From an uncultured Blautia sp. (GTDB taxonomy: Bacteria; Bacillota; Clostridia; Lachnospirales; Lachnospiraceae), in the NCBI GenBank assembly GCA_934394545.1, contig CAKRRG010000028.1:1-36109 (forward strand): a DNA stretch of 36,109 nucleotides, written 5' to 3'. Position 1 is the first letter of the stretch, and each line of letters starts with the position of its first letter. Positions 8,757-15,896 of the stretch are shown in pieces. Made by a program: the position numbers and the translations under genes. The notes under the pieces are model-generated. The model did not search any database and had not been told where the DNA came from. It worked only from the letters and a program-made list of their open reading frames with translations.

Positions 8757-11681
8757 TCAGCAGCTTACTAACGGCTTTGTCTCCATAAATACATCCTGTG
8801 CCTTCTCAATAGCGCTCTCGCTTCCAACCACGCAAAGCTGGTCATCCGAAAGAACCGCCTCGATCAGCGGAGCAAGTGCATGAATATCCTCCACAGTAGC
8901 ATTCAGGATCTGGTCACGCTCCTTCTGCAGCATTTCCACAGTAAGACCACGGAAATAAGCCATCCTTCCAAGTGCACCCTGGGTCTGAGGTGTTCTCGGA
9001 ACATCCTTTCCACTGATGGTTCCGATAATGTATTTCGTCATCTCACGCTCATCCGCTGCGAAGGTGCGCACATATTCCGGCACGCCCTCATATACCTTCA
9101 GTGTACGGCGAAGATGTGGATCCCTGTAGGACACAAAGAAGCTCTCTCCGCTTCTCTTAAAGCCGCTCATACAGCCGTATGCACCGCCTTTTACACGGAG
9201 ATTGATCCACAGATAATCGTAGCTCAAAGCCACCTTCAGGATTTCCAAAGCTCCTGTATAGGCAAAGCCTTTTTTCACAAAGTTACCGGTTCTGGCCACA
9301 TACTGGACCTGTCCGGAGGTCTTGAAGCCCTCGTTCTTTTTCTCACAGGTGACAGCCGTCACAGGAACCTGACAGGAGCTCTTAGGCAGGCTCTTTTTGA
9401 GAGAAGCACTTAAAGTCTTCAACTGTTCTACGGATTCCCTCTCACCTGTGTAGCTTACCAGGAAAGAATCCCGGCGAACAATCTCTGCCATGGCATTCTG
9501 AAGCCCTTCAACGATCTCATCCTTTTTGTCCTGGAAGTTCTTCTCCAGTTCTTCAATAAATTTATAGTATCCAACACCTGCCATCTCATCCTGAAATCTT
9601 GCCATAGGAGAGCTGTAAGAAGCTCCTCGAAGCACTGCTGTCTGATGTCCTGAGCCGATCAGGGACGCCTGACCTCTGGACTTGATTTCTGCAATAATTT
9701 CATAGAGACGCTTGGTATCTGTAATCTTAGAAGTATTCAGGATTTCCTCCATCATCTGGAAAAGAAAATCCATCTGAGAATACAGTGCTTTGCCCCGGAT
9801 AGTAAACATCGTACGGAATGCTTCCGGATCATCTGCCTTGTCGAAAACATCCACACCGCACTGGATGCCGCCGGTTCTAGCATTCGTCTCGTTAAACAAC
9901 TGACCGTATGTGTAATTCTCAGTATCCACATAACCAAGAACAGATTTCAGAAGTCCCAGATAATGGACTTTCTCTACAGCCATGTCCTTGATCTCGAACA
10001 TAATATTCACATAACCGATTCCGTTGGTGCACACATCCTGATACAGGAACAGGCTGTTATCCACCTGAAGTTCTTCATTGGAAAAGCCATTTACCTCTTT
10101 ACGGATATCAGAACGCTTCAGCATAGGAATACACTTCAGATCCTCCGGCTTCTCTTCTGCTTCCTGATAAGCCTCAAGAGCTTTGGTCTTCCTGACCATT
10201 TCCTCCAGTTGTCCATCGGAAAGACTGCTTCTGTACGCCTCCAGCTTGTCTGCCAGTTCCTTCTCACGCTGAGCGGCAAGACCACGCTTCGGCACAAGTG
10301 TAAGAATCAGGCCATGTGTATTGTCAAGAAGCCATTTCTGGATCAATTTCTCGAAATAGCCCTCATTTACAGCCTCTTTCAATCTGTCATAAATAGACAA
10401 AAGCTGTACCTGGGAAAAAGCATTCTCGTCATCATAGAGCCAGCTTCCCATAATATCCAGCCCATACATCAGTCCCTTAGGGAACTGCCCGAAATCCGCC
10501 TCACGATAGCGGAACTCCATATAATTGATTCCTGCAAGAATCGCCTTTTTGTCAATTCCGTTTCGCACAATATTCTGAAGACAATTACGGATAATAGAAA
10601 CAAATTCCTCTTTCTGAGAGGTCCTTGCCCCCTTTGCCACAATGGAAAAGAACGGCTGCAAAAGACCGTCACTGTAATCGCCATAAATATCCTTGCCGAT
10701 TCCCGCATCCAGAAGAGCCTGCTTCAGTGGTGCCCCAGGTGCGCTCAGAAGTGCATAATCCAATACATCAAAAGCCACGCCAAGAGTACTGTCCATAGCA
10801 TTTCCCACAACCATATTATAAGAAAGATACGTATTGTCCTCTTCCTCTTCGCTTTCAGATACCGGATACGCAATCTGAAGCTCCTTCACCTTGGAAAAGG
10901 CAGCCTGCTCTTTAATAGCAGAATCCACCTCCAGAGCATCAAAAGCGGAAAGATATTTTTCATCAATAAAACGAAGCTTCTCCTCCATATCCATATTTCC
11001 ATAAAGATAAATATAGCTGTTAGACGGATGATAATAGGTCCGATGGAAATCCAGGAACTCCTCATAAGAAAGCTCTGGAATATTCTCAGGATTACCTCCG
11101 GATTCCACACCATAGGTATTATCCGGGAACAGATTATTCATAATCTCTCTGTCCAACACCTCATCCGGGGAAGAAAATGCCCCTTTCATCTCATTATATA
11201 CAACCCCATTATAAGTAAGAGGACCTTCCTTCTGCTCCAGATGGTAGTTCCAGCCCTCCTGACGGAAAATCTCCTCCTTCTCATAAATATTCGGGTAGAA
11301 AACTGCATCCAGATAAACGTGCATCAAATTCTGGAAATCCTGGTCATTGCAGCTGGCTACCGGATAGCATGTTTTATCCGGATAAGTCATGGCATTCAGG
11401 AAAGTATTCAATGAACCCTTCACAAGCTCTACAAACGGATCCTTCAGCGGGAACTCCCGGGAGCCGCACAAAACGCTGTGTTCCAATATATGAGGAACAC
11501 CGGTGCTGTTCTTCGGTGTAGTACGAAAGGCAATGGAAAATACCTTATTCTCGTCATCATTCTCGATCAGAACCAGTCTGGCTCCTGTTTTCTTATGGCG
11601 AACCAGATATCCGGTAGAATGAATATCGGTCAGATTCTCTTGTTTCAAAACCTCGTATGCAGGAATATTCTCTTTTTTCAT
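8757..11681 (-). CDS. M16C-family zinc metallopeptidase (presequence-protease-like)
   Basis: A 974-residue insulinase-fold zinc peptidase of the M16C (PreP-like) subfamily; these enclose and degrade short unfolded peptides. The inverted zinc motif HILEH is at 64-68 (ligands His64 and His68, catalytic Glu67), with the distal Glu in NEMKGAF at about 164. The rest is the inactive second half that completes the clamshell, including the SYDYLWINLRVKGGAYG segment near the C terminus. No signal peptide, so probably cytosolic. Start 11681 is set by a GGAGG at 11686-11690; an in-frame ATG at 11720 would add 13 residues over that site. Its promoter is 11776-11805, and it heads the unit protease-era-recO. 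Confidence 0.94.
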   Translation of the reverse strand: MKKENIPAYEVLKQENLTDIHSTGYLVRHKKTGARLVLIENDDENKVFSIAFRTTPKNSTGVPHILEHSVLCGSREFPLKDPFVELVKGSLNTFLNAMTYPDKTCYPVASCNDQDFQNLMHVYLDAVFYPNIYEKEEIFRQEGWNYHLEQKEGPLTYNGVVYNEMKGAFSSPDEVLDREIMNNLFPDNTYGVESGGNPENIPELSYEEFLDFHRTYYHPSNSYIYLYGNMDMEEKLRFIDEKYLSAFDALEVDSAIKEQAAFSKVKELQIAYPVSESEEEEDNTYLSYNMVVGNAMDSTLGVAFDVLDYALLSAPGAPLKQALLDAGIGKDIYGDYSDGLLQPFFSIVAKGARTSQKEEFVSIIRNCLQNIVRNGIDKKAILAGINYMEFRYREADFGQFPKGLMYGLDIMGSWLYDDENAFSQVQLLSIYDRLKEAVNEGYFEKLIQKWLLDNTHGLILTLVPKRGLAAQREKELADKLEAYRSSLSDGQLEEMVRKTKALEAYQEAEEKPEDLKCIPMLKRSDIRKEVNGFSNEELQVDNSLFLYQDVCTNGIGYVNIMFEIKDMAVEKVHYLGLLKSVLGYVDTENYTYGQLFNETNARTGGIQCGVDVFDKADDPEAFRTMFTIRGKALYSQMDFLFQMMEEILNTSKITDTKRLYEIIAEIKSRGQASLIGSGHQTAVLRGASYSSPMARFQDEMAGVGYYKFIEELEKNFQDKKDEIVEGLQNAMAEIVRRDSFLVSYTGERESVEQLKTLSASLKKSLPKSSCQVPVTAVTCEKKNEGFKTSGQVQYVARTGNFVKKGFAYTGALEILKVALSYDYLWINLRVKGGAYGCMSGFKRSGESFFVSYRDPHLRRTLKVYEGVPEYVRTFAADEREMTKYIIGTISGKDVPRTPQTQGALGRMAYFRGLTVEMLQKERDQILNATVEDIHALAPLIEAVLSDDQLCVVGSESAIEKAQDVFMETKPLVSC

Positions 11682-11775
11682 TTTTTCCTCCAAAAATTTC
11701 CGGCTGTCTTCCATTCTCACAGATGCCGGAATTATTTTATATTAAAACTATGCCCTAATTTCATTCGTAGCATTC

Positions 11776-11805
11776 ATTATAACATTGCCTGCCTTGGAAG
11801 TGCAA
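11776..11805 (-). promoter_or_regulatory. Sigma-A promoter of the M16C protease-era-recO unit
   Basis: TTGCAC (11800-11805) and extended -10 TGTTATAAT (core 11776-11781), spacing 18. Confidence 0.8.
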
Positions 11806-11832
11806 TAGAGAAAGCCCTTAAATCAAAGCTGC

Positions 11833-11886
11833 ATAATAAATACCGCAGGCGGCTCCAGTTCAGGAGACTGCTGCGGTATTTATTAT
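11833..11886. terminator. Strong inverted repeat after the gene at 11888
   Basis: A perfect 16-bp stem (11833-11848 with 11871-11886), with a further CTCC/GGAG pairing inside the 22-nt loop. It starts 1 nt after the stop of the 11888-12478 gene and lies before the next promoter. The minus-strand 3' flank is only moderately T-rich; the stem's outer part is A/T-only. Likely terminator of the glf unit. Confidence 0.65.
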
Positions 11887-11887
11887 G

Positions 11888-12478
11888 TTAGAATGATTTC
11901 AGGCTTCCCTCTCCTGGAAAATGAAGTTCATACATTTCCCGGGCGGCCCTGGTAACGATTCCAAGTTCTTCCTCCAGATTCAGATTCTGAGGCAATTCTA
12001 CTGCAGTATGGAAAATGTCTGCTTTCAGCTTATTCTTCGACTGCTCACTGCTCATCTTCATAATGCCAAATAAAGTGCTGTTATATGACTTATCTGTTTC
12101 ACTAAGTTCCATATATGTCTTCACCATGTGGCAGCATTCTCTGTATAGCATATCCTCGTAATCCTTACCTCTGGAACGAATCTCCTGGAATTTCATCTTA
12201 TCCAGCTGCTTAAGAATTTCCTTCCGGCCTCCGCGAAGACCAAGAAAACGTTTGCCATTGTCCCGGTTAAACTCCATCAGCATCCAGAGTGCAATAAAGC
12301 CATCAGCCCGTACATCTCCTCCCAGCTCGGATTTATCCTGATAACGGATGTCCCAAAGCTCCTTGCGGATCTGATTCAACTCCGGCTCCTCTCCTGCCTC
12401 AATAGACATCTTCAAAAGTGCCAGACGCTTCGCCGGATCTGATTCTCTGTAATATTGTGTAATAGTTGGGGTATCCAT
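11888..12478 (-). CDS. Uncharacterised 196-residue protein, co-transcribed with glf
   Basis: I do not recognise this with certainty; it resembles a small Lachnospiraceae-restricted family (possibly DUF6553). It looks soluble and mostly helical, rich in charged residues, with no signal peptide or membrane segment. Notable points: MDTPTITQYYRESDPAKRLALL at the N terminus, FRGGRKEI-like LGLRGGRKEI in the middle, the pair RECCHMV and a C-terminal AAREMYELHFPGEG. A GGAG ribosome binding site lies in the 11-nt gap after the glf stop, so it is translated from the glf transcript. A strong hairpin follows its stop. No catalytic motif is visible, and linkage to glf does not by itself give it a cell-surface role. 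Confidence 0.8.
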   Translation of the reverse strand: MDTPTITQYYRESDPAKRLALLKMSIEAGEEPELNQIRKELWDIRYQDKSELGGDVRADGFIALWMLMEFNRDNGKRFLGLRGGRKEILKQLDKMKFQEIRSRGKDYEDMLYRECCHMVKTYMELSETDKSYNSTLFGIMKMSSEQSKNKLKADIFHTAVELPQNLNLEEELGIVTRAAREMYELHFPGEGSLKSF

Positions 12479-12489
12479 GTTCTTCTCCT

Positions 12490-13605
12490 TTATGCTTCTT
12501 CGTAGGTAAGCTCTGTCTCAGCCATATTAAGAGCTTCCTCAATTACTTTATCCATATCCATGTAACGATACATACCCAGTCGTCCGCCGAAAAGTACGTT
12601 CTTCTCTTCCAGGGCACAACGTTCATACTTGTCAAACAGCTCGTTATTCTTCGGATCATTGATGGGATAGTAAGGCTCCTTGCCCTTCTCCCATTCTGCC
12701 GGATATTCTCTGGTAATGACTGTCTTAGGCTGTGTGCCGAACTCAAAATGCTTGTGCTCAATAATTCTTGTGTATGGCACCTCATAATCTGTATAGTTCA
12801 CAACTGCATTTCCCTGATAATTCCCCATATCAAGAATCTCTGTTTCAAAACGCAGGGAACGATATTCCAGTTCGCCATAGCAGTAATCATAAAACTCATC
12901 AATCATACCGGTAAACAGAATCTTATCTGCCTGTGAAGTAAGCTCCTCTCTGTTCGCAAAAAAGTCTGTCTTCAGACATACCTGTACGCCCTCCAGAAGC
13001 TTCTTGACAATACGCGTATAACCGCCCTTAGGAATTCCCTGATATGGATCCTTAAAATAGTTGTTATCATAAGTATAACGAAGTGGAAGTCTCTTAATGA
13101 TAAATGACGGAAGTTCCTTACACTCTCTTCCCCACTGCTTACGGGTATAACCCTCAACCAGCTTCTCATATACATCCTGCCCTACCAGTGCCAGTGCCTG
13201 CTCCTCCAGATTCTTCGGATGTGTGATATGCATACGGCTGATCTGCTCCTGGACCTTAGCCTTGGCCTCTGCCGGTGTGCGCACACCCCACAACTGGTGG
13301 AAGGTATTCATATTAAATGGAAGATTGTACAGTTCATTCTTATACACCGCAATCGGAGAATTCACGAAATGGTTAAACTCTGTAAACTGGTTCACATAGT
13401 CCCAGATGGCCTTATTAGAAGTATGGAAAATATGAGCACCATATTTATGAACCTGAATGTCCTCCACTTCCTCCGTGTAAATATTTCCACCGATATGGTC
13501 ACGCTTGTCGATCACCAGACAGGTTTTCCCCTTTCTGGTGGCTTCATGGGCAAATACAGCTCCAAAAAGTCCTGCTCCTACAATCAGATAATCATATTTC
13601 TTCAT
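12490..13605 (-). CDS. glf: UDP-galactopyranose mutase
   Basis: FAD enzyme converting UDP-galactopyranose to UDP-galactofuranose for surface glycans. The 371 residues begin with the Rossmann dinucleotide loop VGAGLFGAVFAHEA (about 8-21), then DKRDHIGGNIYTE and the family signature VHKYGAHIFHTS. The active-site Arg/Tyr region KQWGRECKELP is near 165-175, and the C-terminal FGGRLGMYRYMDMD binds FAD. Length matches bacterial Glf. An extended -10 promoter (13664-13672) and a small leader hairpin precede it. Only one unknown gene follows in the transcript; no glycosyltransferases are nearby, so galactofuranose transfer must be encoded elsewhere. Confidence 0.97.
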   Translation of the reverse strand: MKKYDYLIVGAGLFGAVFAHEATRKGKTCLVIDKRDHIGGNIYTEEVEDIQVHKYGAHIFHTSNKAIWDYVNQFTEFNHFVNSPIAVYKNELYNLPFNMNTFHQLWGVRTPAEAKAKVQEQISRMHITHPKNLEEQALALVGQDVYEKLVEGYTRKQWGRECKELPSFIIKRLPLRYTYDNNYFKDPYQGIPKGGYTRIVKKLLEGVQVCLKTDFFANREELTSQADKILFTGMIDEFYDYCYGELEYRSLRFETEILDMGNYQGNAVVNYTDYEVPYTRIIEHKHFEFGTQPKTVITREYPAEWEKGKEPYYPINDPKNNELFDKYERCALEEKNVLFGGRLGMYRYMDMDKVIEEALNMAETELTYEEA

Positions 13606-13628
13606 CTTGTGTTGCCCCTTTCTGTTAT

Positions 13629-13647
13629 GGGAACGGAAGCTGTTCCC
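13629..13647 (-). other. Leader hairpin of glf
   Basis: GGGAAC (13629-13634) / GTTCCC (13642-13647) with a 7-nt loop, just downstream of the expected glf transcription start. Confidence 0.5.
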
Positions 13648-13663
13648 AGCTAAAGATGTTATT

Positions 13664-13672
13664 ATTATAACA
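13664..13672 (-). promoter_or_regulatory. Extended -10 promoter of glf
   Basis: TGTTATAAT on the minus strand. No good -35 hexamer; the -35 position falls in the T-tract of the putP terminator (13682-13720). Confidence 0.55.
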
Positions 13673-13681
13673 AATTTTCTG

Positions 13682-13720
13682 AAAAAAAGGTAGCCCTTTC
13701 CATGTAAGGACTACCTTTTT
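13682..13720 (-). terminator. Intrinsic terminator of the putP-like gene
   Basis: Stem AAAAAGGTAG (13684-13693) / CTACCTTTTT (13711-13720), with an inner CCTT/AAGG pairing. The seven As at 13682-13688 give a T-tract on the minus strand. Symmetric enough to work on both strands. Confidence 0.8.
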
Positions 13721-13737
13721 TATAAAACTTTTATATA

Positions 13738-15273
13738 TTACTTCCCAGCCACCCGGTCGAATTCCTCTGTAATTTCTCTGGAAGGCGCCTTCGTAACAAG
13801 ACTGACAAGCACGATCATCAAAAGACTAAGCAAGAAACCAATTGCCAGGGAATAAAGTCCTGTATAGGTTCCAAGCGTCTGGCCCTCTACCAGCGGAATG
13901 TAGTCCCAGATCATAACAGTAAGTCCACCTGTAACCATACCGGCAATTGCACCTGGAAGATTCGTCCGTCTCCAGAACAGGGACATTACTACGATTGGTC
14001 CGAATGCAGCTCCAAGTCCTGCCCAGGCATTGGAAACAAGTCCCATAATACTGCTGTTAGGATTCCACGCGATTACAAATGCGATTACCGCAATCACAAT
14101 AACCGTAACACGACTCACCTTCAAAATCTCCTTAGAATCAGCATCCTTCTTAATAAAACTGTGATACAGATCCTCGGATACAGCAGAAGCAGTTACCAGA
14201 AGCTGTGAGTCTGCTGTAGACATAATCGCTGCAAGAATTCCACAGAGGAACAGACCTCCGATAAATGGAAGCGCAAGCTCTGAAGTAAACACTTTACGGA
14301 TCATCTCTATAAATACACTCTCAGAAGAGGCTGCTCCATTCTCTCCCAGAATGACAGGAAGTAAATATGCCCTTCCGATAACCGCAATCGCAAAAGCCGC
14401 TGTCAGTGAAAGAAGATCCCATATGATAGCGATCGCCCAGGATTTCTTCAGCTCTTTTTCATTCTTAACTGCCATAAATCTTACCAGTACATGGGGCATT
14501 CCACAGTAACCGAATCCCCATGCCAGCTGTGAAAAAATTTCAATAAATGTATAAGGTCTGTCGCCATTCATAAAGGGATTCAGGTATGCACTTGCACCAC
14601 CGGTCACTCCACTTTGTGAAATCAAATCTGTAAGATTGCCGGGAAGCAGGAAATATGCTACCAGCGGCACTACAAGAAGTCCAATAAGCATCAGAGTACC
14701 CTGTACAAAGTCTGTTACACACACTGCCATGAAGCCACCCATAAAGGTGTAACAAAGGATCACCGCTGCTCCAATAGCCAGTGCAATATGATAGTCAAGT
14801 CCAAACACTGTATTGAACAGCTTACCGCCTGCTGCCAATGCAGATGCTGTATAGACCAGGAAAAAGATTACGATCACAATAGATGAAATCAGAAGCAGAA
14901 TCTTTTTCTTGTCACGGTAACGATTCTCAAAGAAAGCCGGAATCGTCATGGAATTATTCGCCACGATCGTATATTTACGAAGTCTTCCGGAAATACACAC
15001 CCAGTTAAGGACCGTTCCGATAAAAAGTCCTACCGCAATCCAGATCTGTCCGGATCCAAAGGAATAAATCGCTCCGGGAAGTCCCATCAGAAGCCATCCG
15101 CTCATATCAGAAGCCTGTGCAGAAAGCGCTGCCACCCATCCATTCAGTCCTCGCCCTCCAAGGAAATAATCCTCTGAGCTTGAGGTCTTTTTCATGTAAA
15201 CCGCGCCAATGACAATCATCATTGCGAGATAAAACACAAAAGCGATCAGAATTATAACTATTGTACCACTCAA
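13738..15273 (-). CDS. putP: Sodium/proline symporter (SSS family, PutP type)
   Basis: Sodium-coupled uptake of proline or a similar solute; integral membrane protein with about 13 helices in 511 residues, the usual PutP length. Family signs: GAVYMKKTSSSEDYFLGGRG after the first helix, SAQASDMSGWLLMGLPGA in the second, and AAIMSTADSQLLVTASAVSEDL at about 330-350, the sodium-binding helix. The start is set at a TTG (15273) because GAGGAGGA lies at 15281-15288 with 7-nt spacing and the protein then begins with its first helix; an in-frame ATG at 15306 would add 11 polar residues translated through that ribosome binding site. Own promoter and terminator: monocistronic. Confidence 0.93.
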   Translation of the reverse strand: MSGTIVIILIAFVFYLAMMIVIGAVYMKKTSSSEDYFLGGRGLNGWVAALSAQASDMSGWLLMGLPGAIYSFGSGQIWIAVGLFIGTVLNWVCISGRLRKYTIVANNSMTIPAFFENRYRDKKKILLLISSIVIVIFFLVYTASALAAGGKLFNTVFGLDYHIALAIGAAVILCYTFMGGFMAVCVTDFVQGTLMLIGLLVVPLVAYFLLPGNLTDLISQSGVTGGASAYLNPFMNGDRPYTFIEIFSQLAWGFGYCGMPHVLVRFMAVKNEKELKKSWAIAIIWDLLSLTAAFAIAVIGRAYLLPVILGENGAASSESVFIEMIRKVFTSELALPFIGGLFLCGILAAIMSTADSQLLVTASAVSEDLYHSFIKKDADSKEILKVSRVTVIVIAVIAFVIAWNPNSSIMGLVSNAWAGLGAAFGPIVVMSLFWRRTNLPGAIAGMVTGGLTVMIWDYIPLVEGQTLGTYTGLYSLAIGFLLSLLMIVLVSLVTKAPSREITEEFDRVAGK

Positions 15274-15311
15274 TTTTTTCTCCTCCTCTGTGATAAAATA
15301 ACACATTTAAC

Positions 15312-15341
15312 ACTTTACCACAGAAGAGCATGAAAGTGCAA
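15312..15341 (-). promoter_or_regulatory. Promoter of the putP-like gene
   Basis: TTGCAC (15336-15341) and TAAAGT with TGn extension (core 15312-15317), spacing 18. It abuts the stop codon of the preceding gene (15348). Confidence 0.6.
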
Positions 15342-15347
15342 GAAAAA

Positions 15348-15896
15348 TTAATGATTTTTTTCTTTTTTCAGATAAACATGCTTAATATACCACAATGCCT
15401 TCTTTTCACCCTTGTCATTCAGAATGCGAAGCAGTCCCTCCAGTTCTTTCTTCGTCTGGGGATGAACAAACCACAGCTTGGGTTTGCTCCTCAGAAAATA
15501 TTCCAAAGGCTGGTGATGATCGTAGGCATCTCCAAGATACGTCCGAGATGCACTGATTCTGTCCATTACCATTTCTGCAACGTATTTACGAGGCATCTTC
15601 GCCCCCATGATCACATGCTCCGGATCATTTATGGAATAATCCACCCAATGCTCATAATGGTGCTTATTTCGCCCTTTATGGTGCAGCCAGGATGTGGAAA
15701 CGCCTATATCCTCACGTTCTGCATTATTAGGACTTCTGTTTCCCTGATAGTATTTGCATCCCACCAGAAATTCTGACGGAGAATACTTGGACAGATCATG
15801 GAGAAGTCCCTGCTTATAAAGTCCGATTTTAAAGCAGTAATGCATAACCATAAGCTTATGTCTGGTAATCGTTTTAAAGTGAAGCCACGGATGCAT
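15348..15896 (-). CDS. DUF5662-like protein, possible HD-type metal-binding domain
   Basis: A 182-residue soluble protein resembling the uncharacterised DUF5662 family. It is strongly histidine-rich: an N-terminal H..H followed by GLLHDLSKYSPSEF (HD dipeptide at about 33-34), then WLHHKGRNKHHYEHW, and YDHHQPLEYF further on. The spacing of the early His and the HD pair is reminiscent of HD-superfamily metal-dependent phosphohydrolases; that is inference. The start overlaps the previous gene by 23 nt. ATG 15896 (10 nt from GGAGG) is preferred over GTG 15902 (4 nt), but both are possible. It has no promoter of its own, so it depends on the xth-GH13 transcript. Confidence 0.82.
   Translation of the reverse strand: MHPWLHFKTITRHKLMVMHYCFKIGLYKQGLLHDLSKYSPSEFLVGCKYYQGNRSPNNAEREDIGVSTSWLHHKGRNKHHYEHWVDYSINDPEHVIMGAKMPRKYVAEMVMDRISASRTYLGDAYDHHQPLEYFLRSKPKLWFVHPQTKKELEGLLRILNDKGEKKALWYIKHVYLKKEKNH

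Noticed and set aside
9963..11414. Long plus-strand open frame (483 codons) opposite the M16C protease gene
   Set aside because: Fully antisense to a gene with clear M16 motifs, no ribosome binding site, and a Leu/Ile/His-rich translation typical of a reverse-strand shadow.
15274..15306. ATG 15306 as the putP start
   Set aside because: It would place the strong GAGGAGGA inside the coding region and add 11 polar residues before the first membrane helix; TTG 15273 fits better.
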